From Bacillus cabrialesii (GTDB lineage: Bacteria > Bacillota > Bacilli > Bacillales > Bacillaceae), in contig NZ_CP096889.1 of assembly GCF_004124315.2 (NCBI RefSeq), positions 3,579,001 to 3,643,000 on the forward strand: 64,000 bases of DNA, given 5' to 3'. A program made the translations under genes and the position numbers. Below, piece after piece: positions 35,625-43,396 of the stretch. Every line of letters begins with the position of its first letter. Position 1 is the stretch's first letter. Below the pieces are notes generated by a model that saw only the letters and a list, made by a program, of their open reading frames with translations, ran no database searches and had not been told where the DNA came from.

Positions 35625-36731
35625 ATGAGGAAATCAGAGCATAAACTGACATTTATGCAGACGCTCATTATGATAAGCAGCACACTGATCGGCGCCGGTG
35701 TTTTAACCCTTCCCCGCTCAGCTGCTGAAACAGACAGCCCGAGCGGCTGGCTTATGATCCTGTTGCAGGGCGTTATTTTTATGATCATCGCTCTGCTTTT
35801 TTTGCCTTTTCTTCAAAGAAACAGCGGAAAAACGCTTTTTAAGCTCAACAGCATCATAGCAGGGAAATTCATCGGCCTTCTATTGAATTTGTTTATCTCT
35901 CTTTATTTCATTGGGATTGTTTGCTATCAAGCTCGGATATTGGGGGAGGTCGTCGGATTCTTTCAGCTGAAAAATACGCCCATGTCGGTTGTTGTGTTTC
36001 TATTTCTTGCGGTTGCCATCTATCACGTGGGCGGAGGCGTTTATCCAATTGCAAAGGTATACGCTTATATTTTTCCTATTACCCTTATTATTTTTATGAT
36101 ACTTCTGATGTTCAGCTTTCGCTTATTTCAGCTTGATTTTATTCGGCCTGTTTTTGAAGGAGGCTATCAAAGTTTTTTCTCTTTATTCCCAAAAACACTT
36201 TTATATTTCTCAGGATTTGAAATCATTTTTTATCTCGTCCCGTTCATGAGAGATCCGAAGCAAGCGAAAAAGGCTGTCGCTTTAGGCATTGCGACCTCCA
36301 CAGTGTTCTACAGCATTACGTTGTTCATTGTGATTGGCTGTATGACTGTGGCTGAGGCCAAAACAGTGACGTGGCCGACCATTTCCCTTATTCACGCATT
36401 AGAGGTCCCGGGTATTTTTATTGAACGATTTGATCTCTTTTTACAGCTGACCTGGACAGCTCAGCAATTTGCCTGTATGCTCGGATCCTTCAAGGGCGCC
36501 CATATCGGGTTAACTGAAGTCTTTCAGCTGAAAAATAAAAACAATGCATGGCTGCTGACTGCCATGCTGGCTGTGACATTTTTCTTAACGCTGTACCCAA
36601 AGGATCTGAATGATGTATTTTATTACGGAACGCTTCTCGGTTATGCTTTTTTAATTGTGATTGCAATCCCATTCTTCATCTGGTTTTTAAGCTGGATACT
36701 GAAAAAACTGGGGAGGGATCAGCTGCAATGA
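35625..36731 (+). CDS. gerBB: Spore germinant receptor subunit GerBB
   Basis: B-subunit of the GerB receptor, an APC-family (spore germination) membrane protein of 368 residues with ten hydrophobic segments (ISSTLIGAGVLTLP at the start; MILLQGVIFMIIALLFLPF; ALGIATSTVFYSITLFIVIGCM). It binds germinant amino acids in related receptors. I chose ATG 35625 because AAAGGTG lies 6 bases upstream; two earlier start-like codons (35616, 35619) lie inside that ribosome site. It overlaps gerBC by ATGA at 36728-36731. Confidence 0.95.
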   Translation: MRKSEHKLTFMQTLIMISSTLIGAGVLTLPRSAAETDSPSGWLMILLQGVIFMIIALLFLPFLQRNSGKTLFKLNSIIAGKFIGLLLNLFISLYFIGIVCYQARILGEVVGFFQLKNTPMSVVVFLFLAVAIYHVGGGVYPIAKVYAYIFPITLIIFMILLMFSFRLFQLDFIRPVFEGGYQSFFSLFPKTLLYFSGFEIIFYLVPFMRDPKQAKKAVALGIATSTVFYSITLFIVIGCMTVAEAKTVTWPTISLIHALEVPGIFIERFDLFLQLTWTAQQFACMLGSFKGAHIGLTEVFQLKNKNNAWLLTAMLAVTFFLTLYPKDLNDVFYYGTLLGYAFLIVIAIPFFIWFLSWILKKLGRDQLQ

Positions 36732-37852
36732 AGACCATAACAAAGCTCACAGTCATGTTTCTCATGCTGCAGGTTCTCTGCGGATGCTGGGATGTCAGGA
36801 ATATTGAAAAACTATCCTTCGCCAGAGGTCTGGCGATTGATGAGACAGATGATCATAAGTATAAATTAACGTATCAAAACCTTCTTCCACAGAGTGAAAA
36901 CAGCCAAACATCCGGCAAACCCGAATTTGTCAATGTGACATCCCACGGTAAAACCATTCTGGAAGCAGTCAGTGATGTATCCATTAAGGACCCTCCTATT
37001 TATAGCGATCATTTAAAGGTGATTCTTTTGGGAGAAAAACTGATGAGAAATCAAAACATAGACCAAGTCTTCAACCATTTTATTCGGGATGACGAGCTGC
37101 GGCGAAGCAGCTATTTGATGGTGGCAAGAGGGAAAGCGGCTGATATTTTAACAAAAGGAAGCCCCGATCAGCAACAGCCCATGCCCTCTGAAAAACTGAT
37201 TGATTTGACAACTCACAGCGGATATAACGGAAAGATTATGATGCCGCTCCGCATCGGCAGGGCTTCCGTCTACTCCCAGAACGGCTACAGTTATCTCATC
37301 CAAGCCGTAAAAAACCAAAAGGGAAAAGCCAAGTATGACGGAGCAGGCATTGTCAAAAGAGGCAGCAATAAACTCGTTGGTTTTCTTTCAGCAAATGAAA
37401 CCCAGACACTGACATGGGTGATGGGGACGATCCAAGGCGGCGTCATGCCGACGAAAGATAAAGGGCATCCGATTACGTTTGAGATTAAAAAGTCGAAAAC
37501 GAAAATTAAGGCGGTGATTAAAAACGGAAAGCCAATATTTCAGATTTCTGTTAAAACGAAAGGCATCCTGACTGAAGACCAAAACCCGAAAGAGAACTCC
37601 TTTAGCGAGGGCTATTTGAGCAAGCTGGAGAATATTTTCGAGAAAAAGCTTGAACGCGATGTAAAGAAGGTCATGGATAAACTGCAGCACCAGTATAAAA
37701 CCGATCCGGTCTTTTTATCGGACTACATTCGTGTTCAATACCCTGATTACTGGAATAAAGTAAAAGGACATTGGGATGAATTATTTTCCGAGGCTGATTT
37801 TACATACGATATTTCCTTCAAAATCAGTAACTTCGGCACAGTAGGAAAGTGA
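36728..37852 (+). CDS. gerBC: Spore germinant receptor subunit GerBC (lipoprotein)
   Basis: C-subunit of the GerB receptor, a lipoprotein of 374 residues on the outer face of the spore inner membrane. The signal peptide ends in LCGC (lipidated Cys20) followed by WDVRNIEK, the typical start of GerXC proteins. Further family features are GLAIDE and SDHLKVILLGE. Lipidation by GerF (Lgt) is needed for function in this family. It ends the gerB operon, followed directly by a bidirectional hairpin. Confidence 0.95.
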   Translation: MKTITKLTVMFLMLQVLCGCWDVRNIEKLSFARGLAIDETDDHKYKLTYQNLLPQSENSQTSGKPEFVNVTSHGKTILEAVSDVSIKDPPIYSDHLKVILLGEKLMRNQNIDQVFNHFIRDDELRRSSYLMVARGKAADILTKGSPDQQQPMPSEKLIDLTTHSGYNGKIMMPLRIGRASVYSQNGYSYLIQAVKNQKGKAKYDGAGIVKRGSNKLVGFLSANETQTLTWVMGTIQGGVMPTKDKGHPITFEIKKSKTKIKAVIKNGKPIFQISVKTKGILTEDQNPKENSFSEGYLSKLENIFEKKLERDVKKVMDKLQHQYKTDPVFLSDYIRVQYPDYWNKVKGHWDELFSEADFTYDISFKISNFGTVGK

Positions 37853-37856
37853 GCAA

Positions 37857-37891
37857 TCAAAAGGGTGCGCATGATCACGCACCCTTTTTTA
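37857..37891. terminator. Bidirectional terminator between gerBC and ywtG
   Basis: An 11-base stem (37859-37869 with 37878-37888) with T residues after it on the plus strand and T residues on the minus strand; it separates the convergent genes gerBC and ywtG. Confidence 0.9.
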
Positions 37892-39262
37892 TGTTCCGAC
37901 AGTTTGCTGTTTTCCGGCCGATCCTCCCTGTCCGTTTTTGTCCCGTAAATCCTTTTCAATTTCTTCAAGGCTTTTTCCCTTCGTCTCTGTCACTTTAAAC
38001 CGGACAAACAGGAACGCCATGATACCGATCGCGGCATAAATCAAGAATAAATAACTGATGCCGATCGCTTCCATTAATATTGGATAGGTTAGTGAAACAA
38101 TCAGTGTCCCAACGTGCAGCATCAAGGTCGATACCCCAGTCCCGATTCCTCTGACATGGAGCGGGAACAATTCAGGAAGCATCACCCAGACAACCGGGCC
38201 CCAGCTGACCGCAAAGACAACGATAAACACGCCTAAGCAAATGACAGTCGTCCATGAGGCAGCCGGAGTGTTATCGAAAAAGAGATTCACCAGAGCGAGA
38301 ACGATCAAGCTGATCACCATCCCGGCATTCCCGAATAACAATAGCGGCTTTCTTCCGATCTTGTCGATGATTTTAATCGCTATTAATGTCATGAGAACAT
38401 TGACTGTGCCGATTCCGACCGTTCCTAAAATCGAAGCGGAGTTTCCGAATCCGACGTTTGTGAAGGTCTTTGGCGCATAATAAATGATCGTATTCGTCCC
38501 GATAAATTGCTGCAAAAACGCCAGTCCCAAGCCGGCAATCAGCGCGGGGCGCACCCACGGATCGAAAAGCTCCTTCAGGCCGCCTTCATCCTGCTTTTCC
38601 GCTTCTTGAATATCATGTATTTCCTGATCAATATCTTTTGTGCCACGCAATTTTTCAAGAATCTTCTTCGCTTTGCCCTCTTCGCCGTTCGTGAACAGCC
38701 AGCGCGGACTCTCCGGCATAAACAAAATCCCAATGAGCAAGAGCAGCGACGGTACTGCTGCCAATCCAAGCATCCAGCGCCACGCTTCAGCATCGGCAAA
38801 TATGTAATTGACAATGTAAGAAAGAAGGATGCCGACCGTGATCATAAGCTGATTTAAAGATGACAGCGCCCCGCGTTTATGTTTTGGCGCCAGTTCAGAT
38901 AAATAGAGCGGCACAATCGTCGTTGATGTCCCGACTGCCAGTCCCAAAATGATGCGAAACAGCACCATGACTCCCGTATTCGGGGCGAATGCCACACCAA
39001 GCCCGCCTATACAAAACAGCAGCGCGGCAGCCATAATCGCTTTTTTTCTTCCGAAACGGTCAGTCAGTTTGCCAGCGGCTCCTGAGCCTAATATTGCCCC
39101 AACCAATAAGGAGCTGACAACAAGTCCTTCCGTAAACGCGTTCAAGCCTAAGTCCTTTTTCATAAATAAAATAGCGCCGGAAATCACTCCGGTATCATAG
39201 CCATATAACGCGCCTCCAAGAGCGCCGAAAAAATAAAGCCATAAATTGGACTGCTTTTTCAT
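37889..39262 (-). CDS. ywtG: Sugar porter YwtG (major facilitator family)
   Basis: A 457-residue transporter of the MFS sugar porter family with twelve predicted membrane segments. Family motifs are GYDTGVISGA in helix 1, GKLTDRFGRKKAI after helix 2, PESPRWLF after helix 6, QQFIGTNTIIYYAP in helix 7, KIGRKPLL, and the C-terminal TETKGKSLEEIE. The substrate cannot be read from the sequence; relatives carry xylose, arabinose or myo-inositol. ATG at 39262 has AAAGGGAG upstream. Convergent with gerBC, divergent from ywtF. Confidence 0.93.
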   Translation of the reverse strand: MKKQSNLWLYFFGALGGALYGYDTGVISGAILFMKKDLGLNAFTEGLVVSSLLVGAILGSGAAGKLTDRFGRKKAIMAAALLFCIGGLGVAFAPNTGVMVLFRIILGLAVGTSTTIVPLYLSELAPKHKRGALSSLNQLMITVGILLSYIVNYIFADAEAWRWMLGLAAVPSLLLLIGILFMPESPRWLFTNGEEGKAKKILEKLRGTKDIDQEIHDIQEAEKQDEGGLKELFDPWVRPALIAGLGLAFLQQFIGTNTIIYYAPKTFTNVGFGNSASILGTVGIGTVNVLMTLIAIKIIDKIGRKPLLLFGNAGMVISLIVLALVNLFFDNTPAASWTTVICLGVFIVVFAVSWGPVVWVMLPELFPLHVRGIGTGVSTLMLHVGTLIVSLTYPILMEAIGISYLFLIYAAIGIMAFLFVRFKVTETKGKSLEEIEKDLRDKNGQGGSAGKQQTVGT

Positions 39263-39326
39263 AAAAATGACTCCCTTTCTCCTTCAGCTGTAATCATACT
39301 GGCTGCGGAGTTTTTTTAGAAATCTT

Positions 39327-39352
39327 TTAGCCTGTTTTTCCGGCCATTAAAC
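39327..39352 (-). promoter_or_regulatory. Possible sigma-B promoter of ywtG
   Basis: On the minus strand GTTTAA (39347-39352), 14 bases, GGCTAA (39327-39332). The -35 is perfect, the -10 matches the sigma-B GGGTAT in four of six positions. The remainder of the 330-base ywtG-ywtF gap is AT-rich; I could not identify a ywtF promoter with confidence. Confidence 0.4.
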
Positions 39353-39592
39353 CTTTTCATTCTTGCTGATCATGCGTTTCCAATTATTCACTTGCATTTT
39401 TTTCAATAAGAGCGAAACATTTTTTTATTTACGGCGTCCAATATAAGGTGATTCTAGATATCGTCACTTTAATTTTCCAAAGACAAAAACATATAAATAT
39501 AGGAATTTTTATCGAAAAATGTCTTTCGAGGAGTTGTTCTATGGCAAAATAAATGGTAATCTTCAAATATTAAAGAAACGTGAGGTATTAAT

Positions 39593-40579
39593 ATGGAGGA
39601 ACGATTACAACGCAAGAAGAAAAAGAGACGCTTAAAAAAATGGGTTAAATTAACTATCGGTTTGTTTGCTACTCTAATTATTGTAGCTGGCTCAATAGGT
39701 GCCTATGCTTATGTAAAGTTGAACAACGCGTCAAAACAAGCACATATTGATTTAAATGACAATGGTCAATCGGTTAAACGCATCAAGGAATTTGACCCTA
39801 AAAAGGACTCATTTACTGTATTACTTTTAGGAATTGATTCAAGAGATTCCAAAGGTGAAACGGTTGACGATGCTCGAAGTGACGCTAATGTCTTAGTTAC
39901 CTTTAATCGAAAAAATAAAACAGCAACAATGTTAAGTATACCGAGAGATTCTTATGTTAACATTCCTGGCTATGGATATGATAAATTTACACACGCCCAT
40001 GCATATGGGGGAGTAAAACTCTCGGCAAAAACAATTGAAAACCTCCTAGATATCCCAGTAGATTATGTTATAGAAAGTAATTTTGACGCTTTTAAAGATG
40101 TGGTGGATGAATTAAATGGAGTTAGTATAAATGTAAAAAATGAAAAAATCGTTAATCAAATTAAAAAAGATACTAAAGGAAAAGTTGTGTTAAAAACTGG
40201 CGTTCAAACTCTAAACGGTGAAGAAGCTCTAGCTTATGTAAGGACACGTAAAGCTGATACAGATTTTCAACGCGGACAAAGACAAATGGAAGTCCTAAAT
40301 GCTATTATAAAAAAATCTAAATCTTTAAGCTCTATACCAGCATATGATGATATCGTTGATAGTTTGGGTAAAAATTTAAAAATGAATTTATCATTAAATG
40401 ATGCAATCGGTTTATTTCCTTTTATAACTTCTTTAACATCAGTTGATAATGAACAGCTTACTGGATCAGACATTTATCTCTACAGCTCTCGTGAGCGTAA
40501 AAAGCTTTATTATTTAAAACTGGATAGTGAAAAACTAGAAGAAGTCAAAACCGAACTAAAGAATGACATAAACAATTGA
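39593..40579 (+). CDS. ywtF: LCP-family wall teichoic acid ligase YwtF (TagT)
   Basis: TagT attaches wall teichoic acid from the undecaprenyl carrier to peptidoglycan. The 328-residue protein has a very basic N-terminus (RKKKKRRLKK), one membrane anchor (about 20-43) and an extracellular LytR-CpsA-Psr domain: LLLGIDSRD, ARSDANVL, MLSIPRDSYVN, FTHAHAYGG and YVRTRKADTDFQRGQRQ, with the Arg and Asp residues that bind pyrophosphate and metal. ATG at 39593 has GAGGT 6 bases upstream. The coding sequence is visibly AT-richer than ywtE and ywtG next to it, and the protein differs clearly from the strain 168 version as I remember it, including a longer C-terminal stretch. With lytR broken, this is the only intact LCP gene in the window. 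Confidence 0.95.
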   Translation: MEERLQRKKKKRRLKKWVKLTIGLFATLIIVAGSIGAYAYVKLNNASKQAHIDLNDNGQSVKRIKEFDPKKDSFTVLLLGIDSRDSKGETVDDARSDANVLVTFNRKNKTATMLSIPRDSYVNIPGYGYDKFTHAHAYGGVKLSAKTIENLLDIPVDYVIESNFDAFKDVVDELNGVSINVKNEKIVNQIKKDTKGKVVLKTGVQTLNGEEALAYVRTRKADTDFQRGQRQMEVLNAIIKKSKSLSSIPAYDDIVDSLGKNLKMNLSLNDAIGLFPFITSLTSVDNEQLTGSDIYLYSSRERKKLYYLKLDSEKLEEVKTELKNDINN

Positions 40580-40583
40580 TTTT

Positions 40584-40612
40584 AACGGGATGGCGATTAC
40601 GCCATCCCGTTT
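40584..40612 (+). terminator. Terminator after ywtF
   Basis: An 11-base perfect stem (40584-40594 with 40601-40611, 6-base loop, GC-rich) with a short T run, directly after the ywtF stop. Confidence 0.85.
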
Positions 40613-40736
40613 AACATATTTCACTGTTGAAAATGATCAAAGTAACGTTTAGCCTTGTTTTATATGGTTGATGTTTCTAAGGAAAGCTGAACATACTACA
40701 CGAAGCAGCTTCATTTTTAAGGAGGTCCTCCCACAT

Positions 40737-41597
40737 ATGAAATGTATTGCGATTGATTTAGACGGAACATTACTGAATAAAGAAAGCGTCATTTCCGCTG
40801 AAAACAGAGCGGCGATCAAACGGGCCGTTGATGCCGGCATCCTCGTCACCATTTGCACGGGAAGAGCAACATTTGATGTAAAGGCGCTGCTGGATGACTT
40901 GGACATCCCTATCATTGCGGCAAATGGCGGAACGATCCACGACACGGGTTACCGTTTGATCAGCCGGACATTAATGGATCAGGAGGCTGGTAAAGCAATC
41001 GCTGATTACTTACTGTCAAAAAACATTTACTTTGAGGTATATACAGATGACCATCTGCTTTCTCCTTTTGATGGCGAAGCCAAGCTGCATGCGGAGCTTG
41101 ATATTCTAAAGAGCGCGAATCCAAATGAACAGACGGATGAATTGTGGCAAGGAGCCATGACTCAGTTCAAGCAGTTTGGCATAAAGCCGATCCCTCATAT
41201 TGAATCGGTTTTTGACGGCAGCGAAAACATTTATAAGCTTCTTTGCTTCTCCTTTGACATGGACAAGCTGAAACAAGCGAAGGAAGAGCTGAAGCATCAT
41301 AAAAAACTGGCACAAACCTCTTCCGGAAAGCATATTATCGAAATCCTGCCGGCCAATTCAGGAAAAGGACACGCGCTGACAAAGCTGGCTGACATATACG
41401 GAATTGAAACACAGGATATTTATGCGATCGGCGACAGTCCGAACGATTTGTCTATGTTTGAAGTCGCAGGACATCGTATCGCCATGGAAAATGCGATCGA
41501 TGAATTAAAAGAAAAAAGCACCTTCGTCACAAAAAGCAATGACGAAAATGGTGTGGCCTACTTTATTGACCAGCTTCTTTCCGGCCAATATGCATAA
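40737..41597 (+). CDS. ywtE: HAD-family sugar phosphatase YwtE
   Basis: A 286-residue Cof-type (IIB) haloacid dehalogenase-like phosphatase. Motif I is IDLDGTLL at residues 6-13 (catalytic Asp pair), motif II TICTGRA, motif III Lys in KG(H)ALTKL, and motif IV AIGDSPNDLSMFEVAG. Relatives in B. subtilis, including YwtE, can dephosphorylate the flavin precursor 5-amino-6-ribitylamino-uracil phosphate; which substrate matters in the cell is uncertain. ATG 40737 follows AAGGAGGT; a longer frame to 40668 has no ribosome site. It ends at a hairpin that occurs again at 41803. Confidence 0.92.
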   Translation: MKCIAIDLDGTLLNKESVISAENRAAIKRAVDAGILVTICTGRATFDVKALLDDLDIPIIAANGGTIHDTGYRLISRTLMDQEAGKAIADYLLSKNIYFEVYTDDHLLSPFDGEAKLHAELDILKSANPNEQTDELWQGAMTQFKQFGIKPIPHIESVFDGSENIYKLLCFSFDMDKLKQAKEELKHHKKLAQTSSGKHIIEILPANSGKGHALTKLADIYGIETQDIYAIGDSPNDLSMFEVAGHRIAMENAIDELKEKSTFVTKSNDENGVAYFIDQLLSGQYA

Positions 41598-41601
41598 AGA
41601 A

Positions 41602-41628
41602 AAGACTCCAGAGATTCTGGAGTCTTTA
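41602..41628. terminator. Terminator after ywtE (first of two identical copies)
   Basis: An 11-base perfect stem (AAGACTCCAGA, 41602-41612, with 41616-41626) with a 3-base loop and T residues. The identical hairpin stands at 41803-41828. Confidence 0.85.
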
Positions 41629-41802
41629 AATTGTTGACAAAATCCTAAAACGACTTTAGTTTTAGGATTTTGTCATCTTTTCAGCGTGATTGAAAACCTT
41701 TGAAGTCTAGGAAAGGCGAGCATTGGAGCGGAGCGAATATTCTAATTCGTGAGCACCGACGCGCAGGCTTGACAACGAATGCGAGGGTTTGTCAACACGC
41801 TG

Positions 41803-41828
41803 AAGACTCCAGAGATTCTGGAGTCTTT
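41803..41828. terminator. Terminator after pgdS (second of two identical copies)
   Basis: Same stem as at 41602-41626. It lies 6 bases beyond the pgdS stop and can act on pgdS transcripts from the minus strand. Confidence 0.8.
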
Positions 41829-41833
41829 GTCTT

Positions 41834-43075
41834 TTATTGCACACGTATACTTCCTGCGTATTTATCCTTCCAATACGTGCTCGTGTTCATATTGGTGATG
41901 GTCACGCCGTTTGACAATGTGACATGAACAACTTGTCCGTTTCCGATATAAATGGCCGGATTTAGGCTTGTTGATTGGAAGAACACAATATCTCCCGGTT
42001 TCAGGTCAGCCTTCTCAACTTTCGTTCCCGCTTTGTACTGGCTTGTTGCGTACCGAGGCAGGGAAATACCCGCTGCTTTCTTGTATACATACTGGACAAA
42101 ACCTGCTGTATCAAACCCAGTCTCCGGAGACACTCCGCCTTTTTTATAAGGTACTTCTCCGATATAAAGCGTAGCTTCAGATACAATCGGATTTTCTTTT
42201 GGAATTTTCATGTTGTCAAATCGGCGTATGCCTGTCATCTTTGACTTCCAGTAATCCTCTGACAAGTAGGAAATGGTTACTTTTTCTGACCGGCTTGCCT
42301 GAATAAATCTGCCTCCGCCAGCATAAATGCCTGCATGTGAAATTCCTTTTTTATACGTATTGCTGAAATAGACGACATCGCCAGGCTTTATGTTTTGAGG
42401 CGCCACCTTCTCGCCCACTGCCCACTGTTGTTCGGCTGATCGCGGCAGATAAATGCCGAGTGCCTGTTGAAACACATACTGCACGAGCCCTGAGCAATCA
42501 AAGCCTTCTGACGGTGTGCTTCCGCCAAACACATATGGAATGCCGATATATTTTTCGGCCTCCTGAACGACAGGAACATCAGCCGTGGCCGGATCGGCTG
42601 CGATTCGTCTCGCCCCGATATAAGATCCGCTCCAATAGCTGCTTTTTTTGTAATTGGTGATGATAACTCCTTTTGATAACGTACTGTGAATTATTTGGCC
42701 GTCTCCGATGTAAAGAGCGACGTGTGTAGGAGCAGTCCCGGTGCTTCCCTCTTTTTTGAAAAATAAAATATCGCCTGGCTTCAGGTTTTCCGGTTTTACA
42801 GCCGTTCCGATTTTATACTGATCGTTCACAGATCTCGGCAGATGAATATCGGCCTTACTGAAAACATATTGAATCAATCCCGAAGGATCGAATCCCTCTT
42901 TCGGTGTTTCACCGCCGTATTTATACTGATACCCAAGCAGTTTTTTTGCTTCGCTGATGATCAGTTCAGATGACATATCAGCCTCCGCAACCTCCGCTTT
43001 TGTGATAATTGAGCCCAAAAAACTAATGATAACCGCCACAAGCAAAAACTTCTTCCAGTTTGCCAGGGTGTTCAC
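41834..43075 (-). CDS. pgdS: Poly-gamma-glutamate hydrolase PgdS (YwtD)
   Basis: PgdS is a secreted endo-hydrolase that cuts poly-gamma-glutamate. The 413-residue precursor has a signal peptide (about 1-32) and three NlpC/P60 domains (about 36-160, 165-285, 295-413). Only the middle one has the catalytic Cys, in GFDCSGLVQY (Cys194), with a His at about 247 (ISHAGIY). At the same position the first domain has Pro64 (GFDPSGLIQY) and the third Thr323 (GFDTAGFVQY). GTG at 43075 is the start, with AGGAGGAG about 9 bases upstream; the frame is open to 43273 but runs into the pgs terminator. It lies downstream of pgsBCAE on the same strand with its own control region. Confidence 0.95.
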   Translation of the reverse strand: MNTLANWKKFLLVAVIISFLGSIITKAEVAEADMSSELIISEAKKLLGYQYKYGGETPKEGFDPSGLIQYVFSKADIHLPRSVNDQYKIGTAVKPENLKPGDILFFKKEGSTGTAPTHVALYIGDGQIIHSTLSKGVIITNYKKSSYWSGSYIGARRIAADPATADVPVVQEAEKYIGIPYVFGGSTPSEGFDCSGLVQYVFQQALGIYLPRSAEQQWAVGEKVAPQNIKPGDVVYFSNTYKKGISHAGIYAGGGRFIQASRSEKVTISYLSEDYWKSKMTGIRRFDNMKIPKENPIVSEATLYIGEVPYKKGGVSPETGFDTAGFVQYVYKKAAGISLPRYATSQYKAGTKVEKADLKPGDIVFFQSTSLNPAIYIGNGQVVHVTLSNGVTITNMNTSTYWKDKYAGSIRVQ

Positions 43076-43178
43076 TTTTATTATCTCCTCCTCTTTTTGC
43101 AGTTTTAACATCGGTATTTTTTTGAATATATTAAGAGGCTTTTTGATTTTTTTACAAAAGGAATGTGCGGACAAATAA

Positions 43179-43212
43179 AAAGAGAATGCCTCATCAGACA
43201 CTCTCTTTTTTG
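43179..43212 (-). terminator. Terminator after the pgs operon
   Basis: On the minus strand AAAAAGAGAGTGTC pairs with GGCATTCTCTTTTT (with G-U pairs), ending in T residues just after the pgsE stop. It separates pgsBCAE from pgdS. Confidence 0.8.
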
Positions 43213-43214
43213 AA

Positions 43215-43382
43215 TTATTTATTGGCGTTTGCCGATTCTTCCTGCTGTTGGATTTTATGCATTTCCGTGTCAATCTTCTGCTTTTCCTGATCTGTCAGCT
43301 GATCGTTGAATTTAAAAGCTGACATAAACATGAACACAATGGCTACGGCAACAAATGGCCAGCTGGCTTTCACAAATTTCAT
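43215..43382 (-). CDS. pgsE: Small membrane protein PgsE (YwtC) of the poly-gamma-glutamate synthase
   Basis: A 55-residue protein with one hydrophobic segment near the N-terminus (FVKASWPFVAVAIVFMFMSAF) and a charged, Gln/Glu-rich C-terminus (DQEKQKIDTEMHKIQQQEES). ATG at 43382 has GGAGG 5-6 bases upstream. It is the last gene of pgsBCA, 14 bases after pgsA. In B. subtilis it has been reported to help poly-gamma-glutamate production under some conditions, such as with zinc; its mechanism is unknown. Confidence 0.9.
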   Translation of the reverse strand: MKFVKASWPFVAVAIVFMFMSAFKFNDQLTDQEKQKIDTEMHKIQQQEESANANK

Positions 43383-43396
43383 CTATATCCCTCCGA

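Larger units (their letters stand above)
41602..41828. repeat. Short repeat element between ywtE and pgdS
   Basis: About 175 bases are framed by two identical hairpins (direct repeats of 25 bases or more). Inside lie a second perfect inverted repeat with 13-base arms (CAAAATCCTAAAA, 41638-41650, and its complement at 41660-41672), a pair TTTCAGCGTG/CACGCTGAA (about 41676-41685 and 41796-41804), and a GC-rich core containing GGAGCGGAGCGAATATTC. No gene fits. It resembles the family of roughly 190-base elements scattered through the B. subtilis chromosome, as I remember it from the genome description; membership must be checked by a search. Confidence 0.6.

Noticed and set aside
41700..41927. 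75-codon ORF between ywtE and pgdS
   Set aside because: It runs through the repeat element and into the end of pgdS on the other strand.
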